Positions 1-7,814 are shown, counted from the first letter of the stretch. The stretch: DNA of 39,104 nucleotides from Kosmotogaceae bacterium UBA1373 (GCA_002305955.1 DBRH01000074.1:1-39104); one strand, 5' to 3'. Made by a program: numbers and translations. Notes: generated by a model not told the origin, from the letters alone.

Positions 1-1
1 G

Positions 2-565
2 GGAATGGAGAGAGCCTACTTCCTCGATTGGACACCGGGCGAGCACCCCGAATACGGCACGGTGGAATGCGGCGGAACGAACCCGAAGTTCTGGTCTCAG
101 AACCCGCCGGCTGGAATGTACCTGAAGCTGGCAGTTGAAGCACAGCACAGATTCAACTTCAACGTACTCGCGAAGGCTCTGCCGGAACTCATCTTCAAAG
201 AAGTCAACATAAAGGCCAACGACGACGGCACGAGAACGATCACCGCGACAGCCGCCAATGTCGGAAGGCTTCCAGATGCTCTGAAGCAGGCATGGTTGGT
301 CAAGATGGTCAGAAAGGGAACGGCCAGACTGACGGTCAGCGGCGATCTGAGACTCGCCTCCGGCCAGAGCGCTTCCCAGACGATCGACTTCTTCGCCGGT
401 GAGCTCGAGGAATCTCCGCTCGACAGACCTTTCACAGACATCAACGCGCCGAAGTGGGACAGAGAGAAGACCGTTTCCTGGACCGTAACCGGTACTGGAA
501 CCGCGACGATCACCTTCTCTTCTACCAGAGGCGGAGTCATCTCTACAACTGTTGAGCTGAAGTAG
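2..565 (+). CDS. C-terminal part of an M14-family zinc carboxypeptidase-like protein (5' truncated by window)
   Basis: The reading frame is open to the left edge, so the ATG at position 5 is probably internal and the true start lies outside. The first ~60 residues carry HPEYGTVECGG, then NPP, then a helix containing EAQHRFNFNVLAKALPEL. This resembles the end of the catalytic domain of M14 metallocarboxypeptidases, where HPxYGxVExGG is followed by NPP and a helix. From about residue 60 to the end the protein is beta-rich and Thr/Ser-rich, which fits a C-terminal Ig/transthyretin-like accessory domain (inference). The zinc ligands and catalytic residues would be upstream and cannot be checked. 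A strong terminator follows the stop, so this is the last gene of its transcript. Confidence 0.65.
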   Translation, partial: GMERAYFLDWTPGEHPEYGTVECGGTNPKFWSQNPPAGMYLKLAVEAQHRFNFNVLAKALPELIFKEVNIKANDDGTRTITATAANVGRLPDALKQAWLVKMVRKGTARLTVSGDLRLASGQSASQTIDFFAGELEESPLDRPFTDINAPKWDREKTVSWTVTGTGTATITFSSTRGGVISTTVELK

Positions 566-662
566 GAATTAGCAAGTCTGATCTCTGAAACAGGCAACAA
601 GTATTTATAGTGATTGTTGTTTCTTGATCCACATAAAAAGAAAGATTTGGTCTACCTCCTTG

Positions 663-696
663 GGTGTCCTCCAGAGGTCTGGAGGACACCTTTTTT
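663..696 (+). terminator. Rho-independent terminator
   Basis: A perfect 13-bp stem (663-675 with 678-690, starting GGTGTCCTCC) closes on a two-base centre (effectively a 4-base loop) and is followed by TTTTTT. It ends the carboxypeptidase-like gene and insulates the merR promoter downstream. Confidence 0.93.
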
Positions 697-754
697 ATGA
701 AGTAAGTGGCAGACACAATGGTTTTTTCTCAATGAATTATAACCGTTGATGGTA

Positions 755-785
755 TTGACTCTCCCGTTACGGCAAAGAGTATAAT
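755..785 (+). promoter_or_regulatory. MerR-type promoter with 19-bp spacer and operator dyad
   Basis: TTGACT (755-760) and a perfect TATAAT (780-785) are separated by 19 bp rather than the usual 17. This over-long spacer is the hallmark of promoters activated by MerR-family DNA distortion. A short dyad ACTCT (758-762) / AGAGT (776-780) is centred on the spacer, where MerR dimers bind. The next gene is itself a MerR regulator, so autoregulation is the natural reading (inference). Confidence 0.8.
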
Positions 786-829
786 CTCCTCTGTCAGATT
801 AAATTCGTTCTATCGGGGTGGTGATCTGA

Positions 830-1735
830 ATCAAGAAGATCGGCGAGGTGGCTTCTGCTTTCGATGTATCCTGTCGTACTCTGAGATACTACGAAGAGAT
901 CGGCTTGCTCAAGAGTTTTCGAAATGAGGAGTCTCTGTACCGTTACTACGATGAGGACTCTCTGAAGAAGCTCGAGGAAATTCTCTTTCTGAAAAGTCTT
1001 GGTTTATCTATGAAGGAGATTCTAAAAGTCCTTACGATTTACGATATGGAAAAATTCAAAACTTCACTGGTCAACAGGCTGGAAACTTTGCTGGATGAAA
1101 GTAATACTATCAGTCGTGAGAGATCCAGAATAGAAAAACTTCTTGTACATCTCGACAGCGGTGTCGGCGTAAAGCTTTCGGATATAATGGCCGAACTCCA
1201 TCATAGTGAAGAAGATAGGCAACAACAGGTAAGATCTTACGAGGAGGAAGAAAAAGTGAGAAGCCCGAGAGAATGCCTTGATGTAAGGATTGTTCAATTG
1301 AAGCCGTGCAGGGTCGCATATTACAGGTCCAGTGGGAAGAGTCCCGAGTACGATGTGCTGAGAGTAATGGAGGAGTGGGCCTCTAGAAGAGGTTTGTTAG
1401 ATCTCTTCTCAACAAGAAACTTCGGGTTCAACAATCCTTCGCCTTCTCCTGAAAGCGAAGAGTACGGTTACGAAGTCTGGTTGACAGTTACTCAGGAAAC
1501 GGAGCCTTCTGGCGGGGTGGGAATGAAGGATTTCTCCGGCGGACTCTATGCTGTAATCAGCACCCACCTTCACGACATAGCGGAGAACTGGAAGGCGATA
1601 TCCCGGTGGGTCGAAAGTAACGATGAGTATTGTGCCGGAAGACATCAGTGTCTGGAAGAGATAATTTCCCCGGACTGGTTCGATGAATCTGCTGTCCAGT
1701 TTGATCTCTATTATCCGATTCTCAGGAGGCAATAG
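830..1735 (+). CDS. MerR-family transcriptional regulator with GyrI-like effector-binding domain
   Basis: Residues ~1-70 form a MerR winged helix: IGEVASAFDVS, then CRTLRYYEEIGLL, then a wing with YRYYDEDSL. A dimerisation coiled coil (~75-120) and a GyrI-like ligand-binding domain (~145-300, ending DLYYPI) follow, the BmrR layout for sensing amphipathic drugs or metabolites. The first ATG/GTG/TTG of the open frame is GTG at 848, but starting there deletes the first helix (KKIGEV). A near-consensus Shine-Dalgarno GGTGGTGATC (817-826) sits 8 nt before an ATC codon at 830 that would give exactly the family's N-terminus (M)KKIGEVA; the codon at 827 is an in-frame stop. I therefore place the start at the non-canonical ATC 830. 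The alternative is a damaged start codon with weak initiation at 848. No efflux pump gene lies directly downstream. Confidence 0.85.
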   Translation: MKKIGEVASAFDVSCRTLRYYEEIGLLKSFRNEESLYRYYDEDSLKKLEEILFLKSLGLSMKEILKVLTIYDMEKFKTSLVNRLETLLDESNTISRERSRIEKLLVHLDSGVGVKLSDIMAELHHSEEDRQQQVRSYEEEEKVRSPRECLDVRIVQLKPCRVAYYRSSGKSPEYDVLRVMEEWASRRGLLDLFSTRNFGFNNPSPSPESEEYGYEVWLTVTQETEPSGGVGMKDFSGGLYAVISTHLHDIAENWKAISRWVESNDEYCAGRHQCLEEIISPDWFDESAVQFDLYYPILRRQ

Positions 1736-1863
1736 ATCGTCCGAAATTGATACTAGAAAACCGGGCCAGGGCAGAGTGGGTTGTGCGTTGTGGATTGTCG
1801 GTAAAAACACGAGAAAGAGCGTTTAGAGCTCTCTTTGCTCATGAGAAGGCGAGAGCGAAAATA

Positions 1864-1898
1864 GGGACTGACGGGCTCCTGGCGTCTGTCCCGTTTTT
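1864..1898 (+). terminator. Probable Rho-independent terminator downstream of merR
   Basis: GGGACTGACG (1864-1873) pairs with CGTCTGTCCC (1883-1892), nine of ten positions with one T-T mismatch, and is followed by GTTTTT. It lies 130 nt after the merR stop and could end that transcript. It may instead be part of a repeat element. Confidence 0.5.
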
Positions 1899-1924
1899 CG
1901 CGACGTGAAGGGAGTGAGACTGTC

Positions 1925-1942
1925 ATCCCGTAGTGTCGGGAT
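1925..1942. repeat. Short inverted repeat ATCCCG-N6-CGGGAT
   Basis: Perfect 6-bp arms (1925-1930 and 1937-1942) flank TAGTGT. This kind of text (GTCATCCCG...CGGGATCT) recurs as dispersed intergenic repeats in several bacterial genomes. Only one copy was noticed in this window, so its repeat status is a guess. Confidence 0.3.
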
Positions 1943-2132
1943 CTAATCTCTTCCGTCTCGCACTCTCTCGAGCGTTCGTCGTGGGAGGTGTGAGGTGAGA
2001 AGGTTCTCAGATCTTGATCTTCATACCTCTTACCTCTCCGTCCCCTCGTCGCCCGCATCTATTAAATGGTATGATCTATCAAAAGATTTGTACAGGGTCG
2101 GCTCAATAGATGATGGCTAAAAGAGGTGGCGT

Positions 2133-2579
2133 ATGGAAGAGCAGTTAATCGCTCCATGCGGTATGAATTGCAGTCTGTGCATCAGTTATCAGTCGATGAA
2201 AAACGACTTGAAAAGGCAGGGATTTCACAAAAAGTACTGTCCCGGCTGTATCCCGAGGGGGGAGAATTGCATCCACATGGGCGATCAGTGCGAGCTGCTT
2301 GCGAAGGGAAAGATCCGCTTCTGCTATGAATGTGAAATTTTTCCCTGTAAACGATTGAAGACGCTGGATAAGCGCTATCGCACGAAATATCATATGAGCA
2401 TGATAGAGAACCTTGAGTTCATCCGCGACAATTCCGTAGAGCTGTTTTTGAAAGAGGAAGAGATAAAATGGCTCTGCAACGAGTGTGGCGGCGTTATATG
2501 CTGTCATAACGGACTTTGCTTGAATTGTGACCTTGAAACTCTGCGTAAGAACAAAAAATACCGCTGGAAAGAGGAGTAG
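2133..2579 (+). CDS. DUF3795 cysteine-rich (probable zinc-binding) protein
   Basis: A small protein of 148 residues dominated by Cys motifs. It opens with APCGMNCSLC, followed by CPGC, then FCYECEIFPCKRL, and ends with CNECGGVICCHNGLCLNC. The APCGxxCxxC start and the CxxCxxFPC centre are the recognisable features of DUF3795. The cysteines are spaced for Zn or Fe-S binding, but no enzymatic role is established. AGAGGTGG stands 6-7 nt before the ATG. The next gene begins 5 nt after the stop, so the two are probably co-translated. Confidence 0.8.
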   Translation: MEEQLIAPCGMNCSLCISYQSMKNDLKRQGFHKKYCPGCIPRGENCIHMGDQCELLAKGKIRFCYECEIFPCKRLKTLDKRYRTKYHMSMIENLEFIRDNSVELFLKEEEIKWLCNECGGVICCHNGLCLNCDLETLRKNKKYRWKEE

Positions 2580-2583
2580 GGCT

Positions 2584-3084
2584 GTGGAATCGCTGAACGA
2601 TCTTGTACGGGAATACAATAACCAGTTAAGCAAAGGAAGGATTCAGAAAGCATATAGAGAAATAATGTCCTTCATGTCCAATCTGAGAACATACCTGGAG
2701 GAAAAGAATCCGGACTATACAACCGGTGCTCTATACTACGGTTATATGGACATGACATACTTCGCATTTACACCCTCCAATTTGAAGAGCAGGAAGTTGA
2801 AAATCGCCGTTGTGTATTTGCATGAGCCGAACAGTTTCGAAGTCTGGCTGGGTGGGAACAACAGAAAGATCCAGGCTGAATACATTGAATTGTTCACCAA
2901 CAAAGGCACAGGGGGGTACAAACTGTCGCGGGTCTCTCCGGGAGTGGATTCCATAATTGAATCCACCCTTTCTGAACAACCAGATTTCGATAATCCCGGA
3001 GAACTGATGAGACAGATCGAAAGTAAGGTAATCGAATTCGTAGAGAGGATCGTTTTCATACTCGGTGAACAATTAGAAAGATGA
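2584..3084 (+). CDS. DUF7000-family protein of unknown function
   Basis: I take the GTG at 2584 as start. GAGGAG (2572-2577) in the tail of the upstream gene provides a Shine-Dalgarno at proper spacing, and the protein then begins MESLNDLVREYN. An ATG at 2527 in the same frame would overlap the DUF3795 gene by about 50 nt with no ribosome site. The 166-residue protein has an N-terminal helical part and a core with YYGYMDMTYFAF, LKIAVVYLHE and FEVWLGG, a pattern I recall for DUF7000 proteins. There is no signal peptide or membrane segment, so it is probably cytosolic. Its partner upstream is a DUF3795 protein; the function of both is unknown. Confidence 0.72.
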   Translation: MESLNDLVREYNNQLSKGRIQKAYREIMSFMSNLRTYLEEKNPDYTTGALYYGYMDMTYFAFTPSNLKSRKLKIAVVYLHEPNSFEVWLGGNNRKIQAEYIELFTNKGTGGYKLSRVSPGVDSIIESTLSEQPDFDNPGELMRQIESKVIEFVERIVFILGEQLER

Positions 3085-3135
3085 AACACTGCACAGTTAG
3101 GAATGATCGGCACTTACATATATCTTGATATCGCT

Positions 3136-4203
3136 TCAATCTTTCCTGAACCAGCCTTTTTTATGGAAGAAGTACAGCATGGCTCCGGCGATGGCGACCA
3201 TCGCTCCCAGTACGATCGGATAGGCCCATTTCAGCTCAAGTTCCGGCATGAAGCGGAAGTTCATTCCATAAACACCGGCCACGAAGGAAAGCGGTATGAA
3301 GATCGTGGAAATTATGGTGAGGACTTTCATGATTTCGTTCATTCTGTTGCTCATGGAAGAAAGATAAACGTTCATGAGCTCGGAGGCCAGTTCTCTGTAA
3401 AGATCGAGCATATCTATTGACTGTATGACATGATCGTACACATCTCGAAAATACAGTGCCGTCTTTCCGTCTATGTAACTATTTTCGTTTCTTGCCAGCT
3501 GGCCTATCGCATCTCTGGTCGGCCAGAGAATCCTCTTCAGTTCGGCGAGGCCGTGCTTGAGTTCGTAAAGTTTCCGGAGCTTTTCTTTGTTGATTTTGAG
3601 GATCATCTCATCTTCGAGTGCCTCCAGAGAGCTCCCTGTGTCCTGGAGTACGGGGAAGTAATTGTCTATGATGGTATCTATGAGAGCATAAACCGTGAAG
3701 TCGTTGCCGAGTTTCCTTATGGTGGATCCACGGCGCATCCTCTGTCTTACGGGATCGAAAACATCCCCGTACCTTTCCTGGAAAGTCAAAACGAAAGTAT
3801 CACCAACGAAAAAGCTGACCTGTTCGGAGATCACTTCCTTCTCTTCGAGTCTTATCATGCGAAGACAGATGAAAAGGCCGTTTTCGTACTCCTCTATTTT
3901 CGGGATCTGTGGGACGTTGGTGATATCCTCCAGAGCCAGTGGATGGAGCTTGAAGATCTCTCCCAGCTTTCTCACCGTTTTTTCGTCGCCCAGACCCTGA
4001 ACGTCTATCCAGTTTACCCGTCCCTTCTCGAAGATGTGCTCCTCTAGCAATGAGGGATCTTCGACGGTGACCTCTTCTATCTCCTTCTCATTGAAAGTTA
4101 TCAGCTTCATTACCGGAAAAGGCGAGGACTCGTCTATGCTCAGGGTGCCCGGTACGGATCCCGACGGCGGTTTCCTCTTCGTGAATAGCCTGCTTTTAGC
4201 CAT
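3136..4203 (-). CDS. corA: CorA-family magnesium/cobalt transporter
   Basis: The 355-residue length is typical of CorA. The protein has a large cytosolic N-terminal alpha/beta domain (~1-245), a long stalk helix, and two C-terminal membrane helices. The signature YGMNF lies in the loop after the first (VLTIISTIFIPLSFVAGV), and the second is AYPIVLGAMVAIAGAML. The tail is basic (HKKGWFRKD), as in the cytosolic basic ring around the pore. CorA forms a homopentamer in the inner membrane for divalent cation uptake. GGAGGT precedes the ATG. It is convergent with the DUF7000 gene and divergent from the transglutaminase gene; I see no clear terminator in the 51-nt convergent gap. Confidence 0.93.
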   Translation of the reverse strand: MAKSRLFTKRKPPSGSVPGTLSIDESSPFPVMKLITFNEKEIEEVTVEDPSLLEEHIFEKGRVNWIDVQGLGDEKTVRKLGEIFKLHPLALEDITNVPQIPKIEEYENGLFICLRMIRLEEKEVISEQVSFFVGDTFVLTFQERYGDVFDPVRQRMRRGSTIRKLGNDFTVYALIDTIIDNYFPVLQDTGSSLEALEDEMILKINKEKLRKLYELKHGLAELKRILWPTRDAIGQLARNENSYIDGKTALYFRDVYDHVIQSIDMLDLYRELASELMNVYLSSMSNRMNEIMKVLTIISTIFIPLSFVAGVYGMNFRFMPELELKWAYPIVLGAMVAIAGAMLYFFHKKGWFRKD

Positions 4204-4345
4204 AACTTCTCGACCTCCAGAAAGATATTATCACGGTCGATGGTGGAAATATATCTGGCTTAAAGCTCTCAATCGACGATGGTGATGCCGGACTGAAAAT
4301 TAATGCAAAAACCTGGACTTTGGGTCGAAAGATCACATGTATTGT

Positions 4346-4375
4346 TTGAATTATAGGTATGAATAGTTATATACT
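4346..4375 (+). promoter_or_regulatory. Candidate sigma-A-type promoter
   Basis: TTGAAT (4346-4351) and TATACT (4370-4375) with an 18-bp spacer, 45 nt before the ATG at 4420. It is the best match in the 216-bp gap between corA and the transglutaminase gene. Confidence 0.5.
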
Positions 4376-4419
4376 ACCTGTGTTATGTCTTCTTGAAAGA
4401 CAAGATGGGGGGTACAGTT

Positions 4420-5808
4420 ATGAAAGCGAAACTGATTCTTTTACTCGTACTAATAGCTACGATGGCTCTCGGAACCACGCTTCAGAAATCTGACGAATAC
4501 CTTCAAAAGCAGAATGAGATTAAACTCGCGATCGAATTCTCGCTGACTTTCGAAGAGGCCAAAGAGATCATAGTCAAGCACTATCCCGAGCTCAAGAGTG
4601 ATGAAGACGTAAGAAGATTCATAGTGGATAGAGATATTCAGAGGCGTACCGTTGACGGTGTTGAGATGTATTTTGGAGAATTTGAACACAATCTCTTCAC
4701 CCGCGACCCCGAACTGGTCAAAAGAGAACCCGAATGGTCGGCCACCAACGCCCTGCTGGTCAAATATCTTCTCAGCGAATACGGGCCGCGGCAGACACCT
4801 TTCGCCAATTTCAAACCTGACTTTAGCCCCTATTTCAATCCCAAAGACTACCTTGTTGAATACACAGTACACACCGAAAGAAATTTGTTACCGGAAAAGG
4901 GCTCTCTGAAGATCTGGTTTCCCCTACCTTTGCAGACGGCCACACAGGAGAACATCTATATCCTGGAAGTGACTCCAGAGGAAGCAGTCGTCGGGGTTCC
5001 CAGAATTGACGGTGATATTGCATATGTTCTTCTTGAATTCGAACTCTCTGATCTAGAAGAAGACCTGGACATCTCGGTGGAGTTCACCTTCAGACACTAC
5101 CAGCAGCAGTTCGACATAGATCCGGAAAAAGTGGGAAACTACGATACTGAAAGCTCACTGTATAGGGATTACACGAAGTCGGAAGGCAGTATCTACTTCG
5201 ATGAAAGGTTCGAGCAGCTTGCCAGAAGCATCGTTGGGGAAGAGACGAACCCGTATCTCCAGGCGAAGAAAATATACTATTATGTCGTAGAAAACATCCT
5301 GTATAGTTATATGGCTCACGTTACGATCGGGGCCGAAGGAATACCCGAAAGTGTTTACTCATTCGAACACGGCTACGGAGACTGTGGAACTCAGTCCATT
5401 ATCTTCTCGGCACTCTGCAGATCCATCGGGATACCGGCGAGGGCACCGGGAGGCTTTCAGATATTCACCGGCCAGCTCGGGTCACATTTCTGGGCCGAGT
5501 TCTATCTGCCAAACTACGGCTGGGTCCCGGTCGATACCTCTGCGGGCCAGATTGCGACCTACACCGTGGGCATCACCGAAGAGGAGCGACAGGATTTCAT
5601 AGATTACTTTTTCGGCAACCAGGACCCTTTAAGGTTTGTTGTCCAGAATTCTGTGGATTTCATGCCAGATGAGAGACCGACCGATAATCAGTTCCTGGAG
5701 ATCACCATGCAAAATCCATATGTGGATAGCGAGTTCGGAAACGAGGAGTTCGGAGTCGCCATGACGATCCTCGATTCCTTTGAGATGAAGACGATTTTGC
5801 TCAGATGA
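4420..5808 (+). CDS. Exported transglutaminase-like (papain-fold) domain protein
   Basis: The start is the ATG at 4420, preceded by GGGGGGT; an upstream ATG at 4393 lacks such a site and would spoil the signal peptide. Residues 1-18 (MKAKLILLLVLIATMALG) look like a signal peptide. Residues ~135-230 form a beta-rich domain found before the core in many transglutaminase-like proteins. The core carries a plausible triad: Cys322 in YGDCGTQS, His356 in GSHFWAEF, Asp372 in WVPVDTSAG. Such bacterial proteins are usually proteases or amidases, not protein cross-linkers, so the real reaction is uncertain. It has its own promoter and terminator and appears monocistronic. The likely location is the periplasm (toga space). 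Confidence 0.85.
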   Translation: MKAKLILLLVLIATMALGTTLQKSDEYLQKQNEIKLAIEFSLTFEEAKEIIVKHYPELKSDEDVRRFIVDRDIQRRTVDGVEMYFGEFEHNLFTRDPELVKREPEWSATNALLVKYLLSEYGPRQTPFANFKPDFSPYFNPKDYLVEYTVHTERNLLPEKGSLKIWFPLPLQTATQENIYILEVTPEEAVVGVPRIDGDIAYVLLEFELSDLEEDLDISVEFTFRHYQQQFDIDPEKVGNYDTESSLYRDYTKSEGSIYFDERFEQLARSIVGEETNPYLQAKKIYYYVVENILYSYMAHVTIGAEGIPESVYSFEHGYGDCGTQSIIFSALCRSIGIPARAPGGFQIFTGQLGSHFWAEFYLPNYGWVPVDTSAGQIATYTVGITEEERQDFIDYFFGNQDPLRFVVQNSVDFMPDERPTDNQFLEITMQNPYVDSEFGNEEFGVAMTILDSFEMKTILLR

Positions 5809-5882
5809 AGTTTAGATCTGAACTCTTTAAAGGTTGGAGAAGTCATAATTTCGCTTGACAAGGCTTCTTCTCCTACCACCCT

Positions 5883-5912
5883 GCCCGGAGAGTCTTCTCC
5901 GGGCTTTTCTTT
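5883..5912 (+). terminator. Rho-independent terminator
   Basis: GCCCGGAGA (5883-5891) pairs with TCTCCGGGC (5896-5904) around a GTCT loop, followed by TTTTCTTT. It ends the transglutaminase-like gene. Confidence 0.9.
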
Positions 5913-5990
5913 GCCAGGCTGGCGAACTACAAATTAAGCATCGATGTCTAATTATAACGGTACCAGATAAGTCGTCGGAGGTGTTAACTG

Positions 5991-6686
5991 GTGAAGGTTC
6001 TGCTTTTCATATTCTTATGCGTAATCGTAGTTACAGTGATAGTCTTTGGAATAAACAACTCACCGAAAAAAGATGTACAGGAGATACTGGTGAGAGATTA
6101 CCAGGGAATCAGGCTAGATGATCTCAGCGCTTTCAGAGAGAACTCCATAAAGGGTGTACAGTACGTCAACGAAGAGAATTACATTCTCAGGATCGGCGGA
6201 CTTGTCGAAAGGCCTTACGAGATGAGTTACTCCACTCTTCAGGAACTGGAACACATGGAGAAAGTCGTGACTCTTTTCTGCGTCGAGGGATGGACCGCCA
6301 AAATGCTTTGGGAAGGGATACCGCTCGTGGAACTCATAGAGAAGGCCGGCCCAACAGCGGAGGTGGATAACGTGATCTTCAAATCCACAGACGGCTACAC
6401 TACCAGCCTGAGTTTGGATTATGTTAAGGAAAGGAACATCATACTCGCCGATAAATTGAATGGTATAAAACTACCCCCGGCGCAGGGCTTTCCTTTCATA
6501 GTGGTGGCGGAAGATAAATGGGGCTACAAGTGGGCTCGCTGGGTAGAAGAAATAGAACTTTCGGACGATGAGACTTACCGAGGATACTGGGAGATCCTTG
6601 GATATAGCAGCGACGGTAGCCTGGACAAGCCGATGTTCGAAAGGTACGACAAACCGGAGAGTTCCGGCGGAAAGGAGCTGCGCTAA
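5991..6686 (+). CDS. Membrane-anchored molybdopterin-dependent oxidoreductase (sulfite-oxidase fold)
   Basis: The start is GTG 5991, with GGAGGTG a few bases upstream. Residues 1-20 are a strongly hydrophobic segment (FIFLCVIVVTVIVFGI) acting as signal anchor or uncleaved signal. The rest matches the oxidoreductase molybdopterin-binding domain: LRIGGLVERPYEMSYSTLQEL, then VVTLFCVEGW with the presumed molybdenum-ligand Cys97, then FKSTDGYTTSL and the C-terminal WGYKWARWVEEIEL. At 231 residues it is a single domain without the dimerisation or heme domain of true sulfite oxidases. It resembles stand-alone YedY/MsrP-like domains. No cytochrome partner lies beside it, so electron donor and substrate are unknown. 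It converges on the ArsR-type gene 23 nt downstream. Confidence 0.88.
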   Translation: MKVLLFIFLCVIVVTVIVFGINNSPKKDVQEILVRDYQGIRLDDLSAFRENSIKGVQYVNEENYILRIGGLVERPYEMSYSTLQELEHMEKVVTLFCVEGWTAKMLWEGIPLVELIEKAGPTAEVDNVIFKSTDGYTTSLSLDYVKERNIILADKLNGIKLPPAQGFPFIVVAEDKWGYKWARWVEEIELSDDETYRGYWEILGYSSDGSLDKPMFERYDKPESSGGKELR

Positions 6687-6709
6687 CCGTTCCAGACGCT
6701 TTGGTCGTT

Positions 6710-7780
6710 CTAGTCGTTTTCTGACAGCTGTCCGATCAGCAAATCGATCACTTCATCGCGGTCGGCGGTGAAGTAAACTCCTTCTTGAGTGCGGTAGGTC
6801 TTTATGAGGTTGCAGGCGACCAGATTGCTGAAGGTCTCAGTAACTTCTGCGTTGGACATCTTCAACTTTCTGGAGATGTCGTAGCCGGTGTAGCGTTTCC
6901 CGAAGAGCATGCGCAAAAGCTTTATGCGTCTGGGTTCTCCCATAGCCCTGTACCTCGCGGCGGCCTGACGAAGTGGGTCGTCTTCGAGAACTGAATTCAC
7001 GAATCTGTATCCTACGACGAAGAGGTCGTTTCTCGCTCTGGGATGGAAGACACCGCCCTGGGCGTTCTCCACGAAATAGGAGATGGCCAGCAGTATCTTC
7101 CTCCCGTCTTCCAACTCATCGTAACGCATGTTGTCTATGAGTTTTAGAAGGTACTCCTCGCCCCTGGACTGGAGGTTTTTAATCAGATCTCTTTCGCTCT
7201 CTTCCATGGCACCTTCGTCGTAGGAAATTGTGGGAAAGATGTGCTCGGCGTACCATTCCAGAAGATACACGAAATCGTCTTTCATCGAAACTGGGTTGGA
7301 GAAGAAATCCAGCATGACAGCTTTCTGATGGGGTGTCAGCACGGCTTTCTTGGCCAGGAAAACTAGCGCCTTTTGTTGGTCGCCAAGCATCTGCGAGATT
7401 ATGCTTTCATCGAAGCCTACGGCCCTCGGACCGAGACCGATCAGGAGGAAGTCCCTCAGCAGATCTTCCGGGGGTACTGCCCGCAGGGCTTTCAAGAACT
7501 CGTCAACCGTTTTGAGACCATTTTCGCTTATGATCGGACTCAATCTCATGGCAAGCGGCGTCTGCCAGTTGAAGTACAGATCCATCTTTTCCAGTATCGA
7601 CTCAGGTAGCTTTTTGAGAGTGATCCTTACCCATTCGGCTATCTCGCCGACGGGCCTGTAGCCCGGCGTAAGCTCTTTGAAGTGTTCGACCAGCCTTTCG
7701 TTGTTTGTAAGCCTGTATATCCCCGGTAAAAAATCGTAGATCCTTCCCTTTCTTGTTTCGACTCTATCGATCGTTTTCAC
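6710..7780 (-). CDS. ArsR-type winged-helix transcriptional regulator with large N-terminal domain
   Basis: The 356-residue protein starts at GTG 7780 behind GGGGGTG. The last ~80 residues are an ArsR-like winged helix: YRAMGEPRRIKLLRMLFG, then YTGYDISRKLKMSNAEVTETFSNLVACNLIKTYR as the helix-turn-helix, then a wing. The first ~270 residues are mostly helical and carry no motif I recognise. They resemble the sensor halves of long ArsR-like regulators in Firmicutes and Thermotogota. No metal-binding Cys cluster of the ArsR/SmtB type is present in the HTH, so a metal signal is not indicated. Its target is unknown; it converges on the molybdopterin oxidoreductase gene and lies downstream of degV but past that gene's terminator. 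Confidence 0.8.
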   Translation of the reverse strand: MKTIDRVETRKGRIYDFLPGIYRLTNNERLVEHFKELTPGYRPVGEIAEWVRITLKKLPESILEKMDLYFNWQTPLAMRLSPIISENGLKTVDEFLKALRAVPPEDLLRDFLLIGLGPRAVGFDESIISQMLGDQQKALVFLAKKAVLTPHQKAVMLDFFSNPVSMKDDFVYLLEWYAEHIFPTISYDEGAMEESERDLIKNLQSRGEEYLLKLIDNMRYDELEDGRKILLAISYFVENAQGGVFHPRARNDLFVVGYRFVNSVLEDDPLRQAAARYRAMGEPRRIKLLRMLFGKRYTGYDISRKLKMSNAEVTETFSNLVACNLIKTYRTQEGVYFTADRDEVIDLLIGQLSEND

Positions 7781-7814
7781 CTGAACACCCCCAGTCTTTG
7801 ATAGTTAACCATAT

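Larger units (their letters stand above)
1736..2132 (+). other. 397-bp non-coding stretch with hairpins and repeat-like text
   Basis: I see no credible gene here. The only sizeable open frame is on the minus strand and is low-complexity and charged. The stretch holds a terminator-like hairpin (1864-1898), a short perfect inverted repeat (1925-1942), G/T-rich text (GGTTGTGCGTTGTGG near 1777) and purine-rich text (GGGAGGTGTGAGGTGAG near 1982). The purine text resembles words just upstream of the methyltransferase start near 12611. It looks like a remnant or copy of a dispersed intergenic repeat (inference). Confidence 0.4.

Noticed and set aside
97..600. 167-codon minus-strand frame opposite the carboxypeptidase-like gene
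   Set aside because: Shadow of the coding strand; it also starts beyond that gene's stop without a promoter or ribosome site.
1753..2058. 101-codon minus-strand frame in the non-coding stretch after merR
   Set aside because: The product is Arg/Ser-rich low-complexity with no ribosome site; the DNA is better read as hairpins and repeat-like text.
3430..4047. 205-codon plus-strand frame inside corA
   Set aside because: It is fully covered by CorA on the other strand, which has clear family motifs.
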